A stretch of 64,000 nt of DNA, taken from NCBI GenBank assembly GCA_928212115.1, contig CAKMRJ010005412.1, positions 252,322,596-252,386,595 of the forward strand, in the 5' to 3' direction. Below are positions 44,881 to 56,913 of the stretch, one piece after another (within the stretch, counting starts at the first letter, position 1; every line of letters begins with the position of its first letter). This stretch comes from Lactuca virosa. Its lineage: Eukaryota > Streptophyta > Magnoliopsida > Asterales > Asteraceae. Both the position numbers and the translations under genes were made by a program. Below the pieces are notes generated by a model, which saw nothing but the letters and a program-made list of their open reading frames with translations, made no database searches and was not told where the DNA came from.

Positions 44881-46690
44881 GATCCAGTATTTATTAAACT
44901 TATATTTAATAAAATGATAATAATATAATTAAAAAATCAATAAAAATAAATTAGTCATTTTAGATTTGGTATGTACGAAACTCATAACAAAATCTTACCA
45001 TATGTATGGTCAAGTTATAAAAATAAAAATAAAATAAAATAATAATTATAGAAACTAGAGGTGTAATCTATCAATACCATAAAGACCATTCATTTAGTTT
45101 TCTTTACATTAACTAACTATTAAAAACCAACGCTGAGTTGATGTTTCTACGGATAGTTGGCACCCCTTAACTTTCAGAAATAATACTTTCACCCTTCTAT
45201 CTTTTTAAATATTTTATAAAATGATATTTTTTATCATATATTTTTTAAAAGAAAAATTAAATATCCATCTATTTTTGTTCCTACAAATCCTTCTATTATT
45301 TAATTTCTCTTTTTCAAAATATCATTTTCATTTTCTCTACTTTTAACTTTATAAAATATCATTTTCACCCTTCTATTTTCTAAATTTTCATGTTTATCCT
45401 TCATATATAATTTGATTTCCATTAATAATTTTCTTTGGTTAACTTAAAAAAAACTAATTTTTATGTTCTTATTTTATGTATGTGTCGGTATATATTTAAG
45501 ATGGTCAACATTTCGACGTAAATTTAAAACTTTCGTTCATTATTTTAAAAAAAAATCCTACTTTGCTTTTTTATATATACTTGTCGGTATAAATTCGAGT
45601 TTGTCTACGTTTCAATATATATATTTTTATGTTTTTATGTTTATTTTTATTTACGGTTCATCGCTTCCTGCGTATGAGTCGTGTCACATATAATACATTT
45701 TCTATTATTTGAACTTCCGTTCGTTAACTTTAAAAATAATCTTACTTGTTTATTTTTATGTACATGTCAGTATAAATTCGAGTTTTTTACGTTTCGATTT
45801 AAATTTTGTGTATGTTTTCATGGTTATCTTTATGTATGTTTCATATGTATGAGTTTGGTCATAGATAATATTTTTTCATTGGACAATTATAAATTGAAGT
45901 TGGTCAATGGTACCAACCATCCGATGATGTTTCCACCGATACTTACCACCCTTCAATTTTATGAAATGACACTTTCAAACCTTGTATTATTTTCAAGTGT
46001 CAAGATTTTATTAAAAGACAGGACTAGTAAGAAACTAGCCGGAAAACAAAAGAAAAAATTATATAATGCGGGTTTTAAAGGTACCCCATCCGGTTAATGT
46101 CTTTTTTATATCTAGCATTACATTATTAAAAAAAAAAAGTTAAAAACTTAGTAACAATATTGTCAAAAATAGGAGACCTAACTTTATATCCAAAATACAT
46201 CCCGTCCATCCCACAGACATCCCGCAGATAAATTATTCGATTTATACGAGAGAAGACTTGTAGTATAGATCTTCATACATAAATTAGAACTTAGCATAGT
46301 ATAAAATTATATATTGTATCTAACATAGTAAATAAATTATAAACCAATAATAGCATCGATCCCCATATATTCATTCAAAACTTCTGTAGGCATGCATGTG
46401 GACGTCCGTCATTATTGCAATTTCCTATTTAATTATGTTTTCGTATAGTGTGCCAATTGACCTCCCTTCAATTTGTTTTGTAAGACTAGAATAACATAAA
46501 AAAAAACTTTTTAGTTTGTGTTTGGTCCTTAGATTTCGTAAGGATGTAAAAGAATTAAAATATAAATTCTAGTGAACTATGCTTAGTTAACAAAATTAAA
46601 ATAATTGAAATTTTTTAATTTAAAGACATTTTAAATTCCATTATTATGTTATAAGGGATAATGAAACAAAAGCATTTAAGTTTAACAAAT
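44881..46690. repeat. AT-rich region with diverged direct repeats
   Basis: One repeat pair (45130-45205 and 45925-45995) shares GATGTTTC-AC-GATA and TAC(T/C)-ACCCTT-AATTT. A second, three-copy repeat (about 45440-45540, 45540-45720, 45720-45860) shares TGTCGGTATAAATTCGAG, TCTACGTTTCGAT and TTCGTTAACTTTAAAAA. ORFs here are T-rich and not genes. It is probably an old repeat or Helitron-type element. Confidence 0.5.
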
Positions 46691-46691
46691 A

Positions 46692-46850
46692 CTCCATCCG
46701 TCCCATATTAATAGTTTATGTTTCTTTTTTGGTTTATCCCAAAATAATAGTCTACCTCTAAAAATAATTTTTTTTACCAAAATACACCTCATTATTAGTT
46801 AAACTACCATGAAATTAAATGCAACTATCATGAAATTAAATGCAACAAAA
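46692..46850. mobile_element. Stowaway-like MITE fragment
   Basis: TACTCCATCCGTCCCATATTAATAG-type start, close to the CTCCCTCCGTCCC terminus of Stowaway (Tc1/mariner) MITEs. The other end is missing. The sequence TGAAATTAAATGCAACTATCA next to it is duplicated. Adjacent retroelement DNA starts at about 46860. Confidence 0.5.
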
Positions 46851-46859
46851 GGGTAAGAC

Positions 46860-47278
46860 TGTAATTTCTAGGAGGAAGACTAGTCAGCTGGTCTTCAAGG
46901 AAGCAGAATTGCATCTCATTGTCTACCGCAGAGGCAGAATATGTGGCCGCAGCCAGTTGTTGTTCCCAAGTTCTGTGGATGAAAACTCAACTCATGGACT
47001 ACGGATACAGGATGCTGCAGATACCGATTTACAGTGATTCAGAGAGTGTTATAGCGATTTCTCACAATCTTATTTACCACTCGAAGACGAAACACATTGA
47101 ACTCCGGTATGATTTCATCAAAGATCACATTCTCAAAGGTAACATCAAACTAATTTTTGTTCCTACTCACGAAGAAATTGCTGATGTTTTTACCAAAGCA
47201 CTTGATGCTACAAAGTTGAACAGTTTTCTGGAAATGCTAGGAATGATGAATCCAAACCCACAATTCTTTTTGAATTGA
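46860..47278 (+). pseudogene. Copia RNase H C-terminal fragment (Sirevirus-like element)
   Basis: The plus strand reads SWSSRKQNCISLSTAEAEY, then AAASCCSQVLW, YSDSESVIAISHN, HSKTKHIELRYDFIKDH and FVPTHEEIADVFTKAL, the classic Copia RNase H C-terminus. It ends with a stop at 47278. A frame slip near 46915 separates the first block. Gag, protease, integrase and RT are missing to the left, so the element is 5'-truncated. Confidence 0.85.
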
Positions 47279-48059
47279 TAGGTACCGCATACCACTTCTG
47301 GTCTCCACTGCGGTCCTAGAATAATATACTTATCATATATCTTTTCATTATACCTTATATACCGCAATCATATATAATACTTATATTCTTTGGGTCTTTA
47401 ATTTTTGTTATTTCTACTCTCCACCGCAATCATCAGAACTCATCCGCAATTACAATAAATGATCCCACAATCACTTCATAAATTCCCTGATAACTTTGTG
47501 TGCTATTTAATGTTCTTCATTAAATGAAAAATTCCTCATAAAAATATTCATTTTGTAGCATACAACGTTTTAGTTTCTTTCAAAATCACCTTTCTGTGTC
47601 AGACCTATTTTAGGATAAATGACAAATAAATGGTTTTCCCATAAAAGAATTTTTTTAAGAAATCTCTATTCCTAGCCTGTCACATCTCATAGCCTCCAAA
47701 CTGTCTAATCCGTTTCAACTTCTCCTTTTTTTTCAACGGATAAACTCCACGCACCACATATTTCTCAAACGTGTGATCATGGGTCTGACAGTCATTAAAT
47801 GCCCCGTTTTTCTAGTAAAATCTTTTCTTTTCGATTTAATTTTATTTGTGGCTGATAATGGTTAAAACCCAAGGGTTTTTACCATTAACAGTTGTAAATA
47901 AGTTAATTCCAATAATATTTGAAATCCGGAGGTATAAAAACCCCCTTTTTCCTCCCAAGAACGCTTTACGCTTTCTGAATCTCTAATCGACGATCTTCAT
48001 CTTCCTCCCTCTTGCTCAAACAGTTTTCTTGCAAGTTCTTCAAAACTTTTTCTGAAACA
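47279..48059 (+). promoter_or_regulatory. Region between pol and env-like ORF, with a TATA box
   Basis: Non-coding. It has repeated ACCGCA words (47283, 47351, 47422, 47448). GGAGGTATAAAAACCCCC at 47929-47946 is a strong TATA box about 125 bp before the ATG at 48060, followed by CT-rich sequence suited to a start site. This could be an internal promoter for the third ORF, though it may also be an accident. Confidence 0.4.
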
Positions 48060-51000
48060 ATGGTGAAATCAAGCATCTCCAAGAAACAGTCGAAGGCCTC
48101 TGGGTCTGCTAGACCCACCGGCTCTGAATCAACACTCAAGGCTCGGTCCCCATCCATTGCTTCAAGCAATTTTAGGGTTGTGTTAGAAGATCATCCCAAC
48201 TATAATGAAGCGATCTGTTTGATGATCAAGTTCATCCCATCCCATCCACTGTTTGGTGCATTCGACTCATTCACTAACGTTGTTCCATTCCCTACTCTGT
48301 TCAAGTGTGTTTTTTCAGCCTATCATCCACTCCACAACCTTCAGGAGGTGCACTTGCACTTGATCGACGAATCACTGGTCGTGCTCACCAAGCCCAAGTT
48401 TTTGGAAGCCATCAACCTTAGGGTTCCTTCCACCACCAAGTTCTTCTCACCGAGCACAACCGACATCATCACCACTCTGTACCAGATGGGGTACCAAAGA
48501 AAGCTGAAGGAGATCGAAGAATTTAAGAAGAATCAGTTACCGGTGGTGTGGCAGTTTGTCTGTCACATTGTCTTCAGAAGTTTGCCCGGCAGAACAGGTG
48601 GCACAGACAACATGGGGATTAAGCTTCATGAGCTTGTATGGAGCATATTCACCGGCAACGCCATCAATTTTGGTCAAATATTGTGGGATGACTTCCTACA
48701 ATACATTCCAAAAAAAACTCCTCGACAAGATGCAACCGAGCTTTCCTTTCCTCGATTTTGGTATCTCTACGTTTCGGATCTTCACAAGGAGGTAAAGGTA
48801 GACATGGGTGATGATTCTACACTCTTTGTCACCGACGACTTGAAAAGGTACACCCCTTCCAAAGATCAATCTATTTTTGGAACCCTTAGGAGATTACCGA
48901 TGTACATATTGGAGTCTATAGGACTCTCAGAAACCGCAGTCGTTGGCCACATCATGGCTACGAGTGGTTATGAACCCTACCACTCTTCCCCGCCCAGACC
49001 AGGTCAGGCTGCCGCAACCCTCACCGAAACCCAAGGTCCTTCTGGTACCGCAGTTCATACTTCATCTCAAGTCCCTACTACTGCATAACAGTCTAGCCAT
49101 CCCAAACCAAAGCGCATCAAGAAAATTGTTTCTTCTAAGAAATCTCCCAGCAACGTAGTAAAAAAGGGTGAAAATCCCTCCAAGAAACACAAAACCATTG
49201 TATCTTCGGATGAAGCTCCTCCCTCCCCCTCCAAAACTCAATACATTCCTGTTAATGTTGTTGAAGACTCTTATCATGACTCCGGTGATGTATTCAGACG
49301 CAAAATGCTCAAAGTTACCCCTAGTCATAGCCAAATGCGTGACCAGACTCATACCGCAGTCTCTCTAAAGACTCTGGTATTCCTTGGAGCCTCCGCATGC
49401 TTACTCATTTCTACCCTCTCTAACTACTCAGATACAGAAAATGTATCTGTTTCATCAGAACATGGAGACAACGCCCTAGTTGGATCCCAAGAGGATCCCA
49501 TTGGTTCACATCGCCCTAAGGTCTCCAGGGCATCACACTTACACGTCTTCGAGCCAGAGGAGTTGCGCTCCATCCTTATTTCTGTTACACAAACACTGCA
49601 AACACCTAACCCACTGCAGGGCACTTCTTCAGCCATTGCCAGAACCGAGCCGAGGCCAAACTTGACTTCAGGTCAAGGAGACCAAGGAAGCTTGGGAAAA
49701 CCTACTCCACCACCATTACATACAAGTGGTTTAGGAGTGGTGAGCACCAATGTGCCAGGATCCACGAACCCAGGGGCATCCCGGTGTGAAACCAAGGATT
49801 TGACAGATATCATTCATATGATTCTTGGACTCAGGATCGACCAACTACTGAGTCCGGAATCCGAAAGTATGAAGCTTTTCAAAGGGCCTTCAAAGCAAGG
49901 AAACAACAACAAATTCAACAGCAACAGCAGAAAGAAAAAGATCTTTAAACGGTTGCTAAGTATTGGGCTGATGCTTTCAGCAATGCAAAGACAGTCCATG
50001 ACATCTTGCAAATTCAAGAATGGGTATCAAGAATGGAAATCACAGTTCATAAAGCCCAAAATCTGCAAAGTGGTGCTGGTCCCTCTAAGCCTCTTCCAAC
50101 TGTTGAAATCCATGATTCAAACGATGATGGAACCGCAGTTGAGATCAGCTCAGGTCCAATGTTTAGACTTGATGATCTTAATCTTGAAGATTTTCAACAA
50201 CCCCCCCAACTCGGACGAATTCATGGAAATGACGAAGAGTCCAGTGGATCCCAACACTCTACTTCAAAGCCTAAAGCCAAGAAGAAGAAGAAACTGGCTG
50301 TGTCAAGGAAAGAACTTCTCAGTCTTCAGTCCAAGGTCGACCAAATTCTGACTGCAGTCACCATCAACCAACCGCAACACCCTGATATGGCTGGACCGCA
50401 GTCCTAGGCTAAAAGAGTTGAAAGGCTAGAAACCAGAGAAAGATTGGTAGCTGAAAGAATATCCTTGAAAGTTGAAATGGGTATTCGAGCCCTAGACAAC
50501 AATTGCACTGCTGATCATAAAGAATTTCTGGCAACTGCTGATCGTCTAATCCAAGAGGTCATTGCAGTAAAAAATGAGGTCAAGGCTATTCTTGCTAATC
50601 AAGCAGTTCATTCAAAACAACTTGTTAATGAAACCCATAATGCATATGAATTTGCCCTTGCTGTTCTTTAAACGACGATCAATGGTCTAAGGCGTTCTCT
50701 CACAGCAAACTCAAGTGTTGATGAGATTCTACGGTTAACAAATGAGATATACAACCTGCTGTTCAACACCGATATTCCCAACAATGTTCAAATATCTGAG
50801 TTGATAAAGTCTCAGTTCGACAAGACGTTTTCAAAGATTGATGGCCTCAGACAGTGGTTTGAGGAGCAACAAATTGTTTCTTCCTCAAAAGGGGGAAGTG
50901 AACACTCTCATCCACATCAATCTTCTCAGCAACATCAATCTTCTGCAAGAATCCCAATTCCAACTTATGATCCAATCCATCAAAGGATTGTGACTCCTCA

Positions 51001-52015
51001 ACCAACAGCGCAACCTTCTCCCAAACAGACAACTTCGGTGCACTCTTCTCAGCAAACTCCATCGCAAGAGGAACCGCAACAACATTCCTCACATCAGTTT
51101 CCTTCACCGCAACAAGATCCTCAACATCAGTCTTCTCCATGTCAAGAGACTCCTCCTCATTTCAAGAACTTGGCACCAACAATGTCTTCGGATCATACAA
51201 ACGACTCCCCAGCTACTCGCCAACGAAAGAGTGATTGGAGAGCTGCAAAATTAGTTGAACAGATTTGGAGAGATCATGGCTTTAATACAACTATATATGA
51301 AACCTTGATCAATTCTTGGGTTAATCCCACCAGAAGGTTACTTGATGATGATTACAGGCCAGTTCTAACTTATGCCGAACCACCTTTTGATGGATACTGG
51401 GATATTCCAATTTTGCACAACTCCAAATTTTCCGCTGTCTTTGAGCCATTTGACCTTAGCATTCCTGATGATCAAAGGCTACCTCTCGAGTTTGAACGTC
51501 TAAACCAGTTCCATTCCAAGCATGGATCTAAATTTGAGAGCATTTGGTCTAACGATAGACCATCGGCAGTGAAAAGTTACAAGATAAGGAAGTTAATGAA
51601 GACAAATTTCATTCAGTATACACTTACAAGAAGAGGCGATGATTACGTCAGGACTCAAGCTGATTTTCCTTGCATGAATCCTAAGGAAGTATTTCTAATT
51701 GCAAGATTCTTTCAAATCAAGGCAGAGAAGCACCCGAAGATGATGATTGCGTGTGAGAAAGCTTGTGAATTTCTTAAGTCATTAGTGTGTGACTTCGCCA
51801 AGATCGATGCAGACATCTATCCTGTGCTTGCTCAAAAATTCAAACTTCCAGCTCTCGAACCTGCACCAGTCTTCATTGAAAGTTATCAAGAAAGATCCTT
51901 AGGCGCAACCAACTTCCCTCAACTTAGATTTCTGTATAAAAGAGTTAACAGTGATCTCAAGTACTTCATCCCTACCACCGCAAGGCATCGTCCGACCACA
52001 AACAACTGGAAGTAA
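48060..52015 (+). pseudogene. Long env-like (third) ORF of a Sirevirus-like Copia element, broken
   Basis: The ORF follows RNase H and precedes the polypurine tract, the position of the env-like gene in Sireviruses. ATG at 48060 (ACAATGG) was chosen over the track start at 48012. It would be about 1315 codons. It runs 48060-49085 (stop), then the same frame to about 49740, a frameshift, then a frame with stops at 49787, 49946, 50405 and 50669 to the end at 52015. The N-terminal third is globular (FRVVLEDHPNYNEA, ELVWSIFTGNAINFGQILW). The middle is Ser/Pro-rich. A helical stretch (LQSKVDQILTAV, RLETRERLVAERI) is likely coiled coil. Then a Gln/His-rich run and a folded C-terminal part (SYKIRKLMKTNFIQYTL). 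No clear signal peptide or membrane span was seen, so 'env-like' is positional. Confidence 0.6.
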
Positions 52016-52169
52016 CTTTGGCTTCGGTTCAGAGATCTAAGCATACAACTGACGGAGTGAAGTTTGAGATTACAAGGAGAATTCAATGGCTTGGCGAAGT
52101 TAGGAAGTTTTGGTGGCTTCTCATCAAATTCCTAAAACTTGATAAGTAATGAAGAAAATTTGAAGAGGT

Positions 52170-52184
52170 CACTTAGGGGGAAAA
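52170..52184 (+). other. Polypurine tract of Sirevirus-like element
   Basis: CTTAGGGGGAAAA immediately before the LTR start TGTTAG at 52185. Confidence 0.8.
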
Positions 52185-52736
52185 TGTTAGAACAAAAAAG
52201 TGGCCCTCTTAAACTTGGCGATCCGCAACAGCCTTTCTCTCTACCGCACCTCTTGTGCTACCGCAATCTGTTTTCTCTACCGCAATGAAGTGTCTACCGC
52301 AGTCTGAAGAAGTGAACCGCAACCATTCTACTGCAATGAAGATTTTTTATGTCCACTGACATAGCGTGTTAACCTTTCTTTATCCAATGGACCTTGCATG
52401 GTCATGCTAGTCAGTAGTTTTATTATTTGTTTATTCAGGATGTAACTTTTAGAGGCTCTATAAATTGAGTTCTCGACTTCATGTCTCTATCTTACTGATC
52501 ATTATCAAAGATCCCCTTCACTTTAAACTGATCTCACATACTAACTTGTGTTTGATTGCAAACCTTGTTAAGAATCAATTTCGTGTATACTTAATATAAC
52601 TTGTCATTTATATTTCCTTTACTTTCCAACACTTTACATTTCCGCAACTAACTATCCAACAAATCTAACTTATTATTGTTGAGCTTTCATGATCCTTTGA
52701 GATTAACTTATTCCGCAACTATATCTTGTACTAACG
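52185..52736 (+). repeat. 3' LTR of Sirevirus-like element
   Basis: TGTTAG...CTAACG (expected CTAACA). A core promoter CTCTATAAATTG lies at 52456-52467. TACCGCAA-type words cluster at 52212-52345, just upstream of it. Immediately to the right, the pol of a minus-strand Copia element begins, so this element integrated into that gene. Confidence 0.8.
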
Positions 52737-53165
52737 TTTGTTCAAGTGTTTCCCAAAAGTTCTTCTCTCAACAGGAAGCCCTCGCACATGATCACCAAGA
52801 ACAAGCTTGTTGATGTCTTTGAAGTTGAGTTGCGAAAGTCTTCTATGCCATAGCCAACTATCATCCGAGTGAGCTTTCGTTAGTAGGCAAATGGCAGGCT
52901 TTCCTCGTATCAGATTTAGATTCAACGGATACATCTTGCCTTTGCGCTTCGACTTTAGAAGGACTGCTTTGGTCTTCTTTTCTATGATTTTAGACCCTTC
53001 GTCGTCAAAGGATACCTTTAATCCATTCCCAGCAACCAACTGCGAAACACTTATGAGATTGTGTTGCATTCCCTCTACGTATGCCACTTTTCGGATTGAA
53101 AACTCTCCGTTTGTTATTATCCCATAACCTTTAATCTTTCCAAAAGAGTTATTTCCGTACTTCAC
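52737..53165 (-). pseudogene. Copia pol fragment (protease end, GAG-pre-integrase)
   Basis: It reads YVEGMQHNLISVSQLVAG, KRKGKMYPLNL and DSWLWHRRLSQLNFKDINKLV, the standard segment between protease and the integrase zinc finger. The frame is lost after VRGLP near 52760, and the Sirevirus-like LTR starts at 52736. Confidence 0.8.
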
Positions 53166-53291
53166 ATTTCCTCCATCTTTAAGTTCTCTAAATTCTCGCA
53201 GTTCTTCCTTACTACCTGTGATGTGATGCGACCATCCACTGTCGATATACCATTCCGTGTCAAATTGCTCGTCACGAATTACCTACAGAAA

Positions 53292-55118
53292 TTAAGCAGA
53301 TTTAGGAACCCAAAATTGATTGGGTCCTTGTGAGCCTTTTATAGTAAGAGGAAAAGTAAATGCAAGATCAACCATATATGTACGTTTAATTAATGTAGTG
53401 CTATCTTTCTTTGTTATTGTAAAAACTTTTATCCTATTAATTTTCAAGTTCGTATCATTAATAGATGACTGATTTTGTTTATTCTTGAATTGATTCTTCA
53501 CAAACCCTTTTTCAACTTTCTTTGAATTAGTTTCAGACTCTTTGATTGGAACTTTATGATCTGAAACTATCTTTCCTTTTCCTTTAACATCTTTCGATGT
53601 CTTGGTATGATGCGAAGCATTCATGGTTGGAGAGTAATGAGGTTTTGGTTTCTCCACAGGCTTCTTTGGATTTGAGAGAATAGATTTTTGAAAAACTTTT
53701 CTTTTAGAATCCTGCGGACTGCGAGAGTGACTTTGCGAGGAGAATCTTGCGTTCGCATGCGAAGAGACTTTCGCATTTCGATTTGAAGGTTTTTCATTGC
53801 GAACAAAGTTGGGATTCTTGGATTGCCAAAACTGCTTCCTTTCTTTGAGATTTTTTGTTGTATCGCGCATTCCTTTGCCATTTCTGAGCTGCAAACTGCT
53901 CTGATGACTTGTGAACGTTAGCCTTAAGTTTCGGCTTTTTGTCTAATGTGTTGTTTTGCACTGACGACTTTTCACTTGGAACATCCTTGGTTCCACTCGG
54001 ACTCCCCTTTTCGCAGCTTGAGAAATTGTTGAGTGGTTCTGCTACGTATCTTCCTTTCACTCTCCAAGAAGTCTTTTCCGACAGACCCTTAGTTTCATCT
54101 GCATTGTCTATTGGGGCAGACCAGAAGTGCTCATCACATCCATCTCTGTTATCGTCATCAACCAGGGACGTTAATCCAACGGTTTGATTTTTGTTCAGAC
54201 CTATGGTTGCGAAAACCTGGTTAGGCACAGTTTGAACCTTTGGGAATACAGTTGCTTTTTCTTTTAAAAGCTTTGATTTATTTTCAGAAAAAGCGTGCGA
54301 ATTCAACATAATTTTCAGAGATAAGATATTTCGCACATTCAGATTCGCTTTTAACAAACTCCGAACAGTCAACCTCAACCTCTACAGAGATTTCGCTTAT
54401 ATCACTGTCCTCATCAAATTCAGATGTATTTTCAACATTAATTTTGTTATCTGAACTTAACTTGGCACTCAATGAGTCGAACTTCTGCATAGTATCAGAT
54501 TTAATCTGCCTTTTGTCATTTTCATCCAAAAGTTGCTTTAACATGTTCTTATGGTCTTTGGACTTAATGTATGATTCACTTTTGTCCAGACCTATCCTGT
54601 AAGCATCTGAAGTTTCATCAGACAAAACAATGGATTCGCACTGGTAACAATCAACGACAATTTCGTCTTCCTTTAATTCAAGGAATGGTAAGATCATTTT
54701 GTGTATTTTCTTACCAATCTCGCAATCGAGGTGCAACTGAGTAATGTTAAAATAAAGCCTTTTCGCAATCAAACATAAAATATTACGTTGTTTCAAAAGC
54801 ATTAAATTATCCCGTTGCAAGTAAATTAACTGATCCCTAGACTTAGATAAATCGGACTCGTATCTTCTCTATCTACATACGTCTCTCCTTGCTCTTTGAC
54901 AAAACCCTGCTGATTTGATCGGTTAGGTTAGAGTTTGTTAAACGAGTTCTTTTTAAACTGTCACTAAAGCTTGAAAAAGTGTATTTTAAGTCATTTAGTT
55001 TAGTTTCATATCTGGACAAAGGTATGTTAAGAGATTCAAGAATAGAATTTACCTTGTTGATCATTTGTTCGCATTCGCTGATTTGCTCAAGAACCGGCTC
55101 TGCAGCGAAACAACTATC
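53292..55118 (-). pseudogene. C-terminal half of Copia gag/linker
   Basis: Overlapping open stretches 55064-54873, 54820-54284, 54378-53794 and 53894-53292 give a Lys/Ser/Asn-rich protein with long helical parts (LKYTFSSFSDSLKR, SISE-rich acidic segment, QKFDSLSAKL). It ends TIKGSQGPNQFWVPKSA, a typical lead-in to Copia protease. At least three frameshifts break it. The nucleotide word TGCGAA/TTCGCA recurs throughout in varying reading frames. Confidence 0.6.
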
Positions 55119-55119
55119 A

Positions 55120-56877
55120 TCCCCGACAACGGCGCCAATTTGTTAACACGCTGTCGCGCACGTATTAAACAAATAAATTTATCACTGCTGGTTGCACTAA
55201 AAATATAGCACAAGGAAGCAGGGTCGAATCCTCAAGGACACAACCTAAAAGTCAATGCCTTTTTGCATCAGACACATCTAGTCAAGAATCAGAATATAAA
55301 TGGGGGTTTTAATTAAACTAAAAACTAAAAATGCAGTGATATTAAATTAAATAAAAATCAATAATAAAAACGGTTTCAACTATGCTGCGACTTTCCTAAT
55401 CAAGCAACTAACCCAGATCTGATTATTTGAGATGCGTTCTATCTAAGCTGGTACTAAGAAAAACTAACAAACTCTAGTATAATCTCTTTTACCTTATTTA
55501 GTTAACCAAAACAAGCTCTTCAATTAACCCTAACTTTTTACTGTTCAATTAAACAAGCTCTTAATTAAATCAGAAAAGCAACTTTATGATCTGTGTAAAA
55601 TTCCCAGCAATACCCAATACTTCTCACAAGCTCGGAAGCGTAAAGGTATGATTTGTACAGTTTATAATAAAGTCAAATCCCAAACATGGAACCGATTTAT
55701 TACTTGTTACTTTTACCAGTTAATTAGAACAATTACAGATTCTATTAACTGATTAACAGGAATGATAAAAACCCTAGCTAGGTGATCAGACTAACAAAAA
55801 TCAAAATCAAACATTCATTAAGAACAAAACTGAAGAATCTAGATAGAAACACAAATCAAAAATCAGATCTGAAAACTAATCACATGAGAAGTACTAATCT
55901 ATGCAGAACTGAAAACTAAAGTTTAGCCAGACAAGGCTAAAAACGAAATCAAACTAGATAAAAGAAACATTACTGATCAATCTAGATAAACTAAATGTGT
56001 GAGATGATTCGCAGTCTTCAGATCTCCAAAAGTCGGTGAAAGAACTCAAAAATCGCCTTCTGAAGTGGTTTTCTTCGTCTGGAATCGTCCAACTTAGGTT
56101 ACTGGGATGCTATCAGGGTCTATTTATACGTCTAGCAACAAAAAACGACGCGCATGTGATCGCATGTATCAAAGCTGTGATCGCAGGTTTTGAAGAAAAC
56201 GCGTCTCGTGCCTTTTTTAATGAAGTAGGATACCATTTTGGCACTTTTTGGCCAACCTGCGATCGCATGTACACAACCTGCAATCGCATGTACACAACCT
56301 GCGAGCGCAGGTTTTTTTTTTGCTTCCGGATGAATTTTTGGCACTAAAAAACCTCGAAAATCCATGCTGCAACCTAACCTACGATCGCAAAAGGCCCCAT
56401 GCGATCGCATAAAGGCAACCTGCGATCACATGTTGTACCTAAGACGTCCGAAATTTCGTCTACTTTCCAGATCATTTTGAATCGCGTCAATCGGAGTTAC
56501 GGTTCTCGAGATATGGTCAAAATACTGACAGGGGGTCAAAGCTGCCAGCAACATCCTTTAACTTTAGATTGCATATTCTATCTTCGTGTGATCAATTCGA
56601 TCGAATGTTTCTTGACCAAAGCATATTGCAATCATTCCTCAACATACTCCATAAGTTCCAAGCTCCATTTTAAGCTCCAAACGCGCATCCAGCTGCTCCC
56701 AAAGCACTGCTCCACTCGAACTATCTGAAATTGACATAAAAACATGAGCAGTACGGGAATTCTATCAAAAGACATGAGCTGAACATTATTTAAACAAAGG
56801 ACATGCAAATGTAAAAAATATGATGCTAAAATGATAATGAAAACTACCCTATAAGATGCATAAAGTGGCATCTAACA
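55120..56877 (-). mobile_element. Gypsy LTR with attached tRNA-Asp primer site, inserted in Copia gag
   Basis: On the minus strand the LTR runs TGTTAGATGCC (56877) to GTGTTAACA (55141). After three bases it continues as TGGCGCCGTTGTCGGGGA (55120-55137), the Athila/Tat-type primer site. Gag-coding sequence of the host Copia resumes at once. The core promoter GTATAAATAG is at about 56121-56130. GCGATCGCATG-type words cluster at 56150-56440, just upstream of it. The 18-bp primer site is the only internal sequence left, and no duplication is apparent at the two edges. Confidence 0.7.
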
Positions 56878-56913
56878 CATAACCTCGCATTTGTGACACT
56901 TCATTTGTCACCA

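Noticed and set aside
45463..46097. 76- and 138-codon Phe/Leu-rich ORFs
   Set aside because: T-rich repeat DNA; no stable composition and no domain.
50847..51140. Minus-strand ORFs of 97 and 66 codons
   Set aside because: Antisense to the Gln/His-rich part of the env-like ORF.
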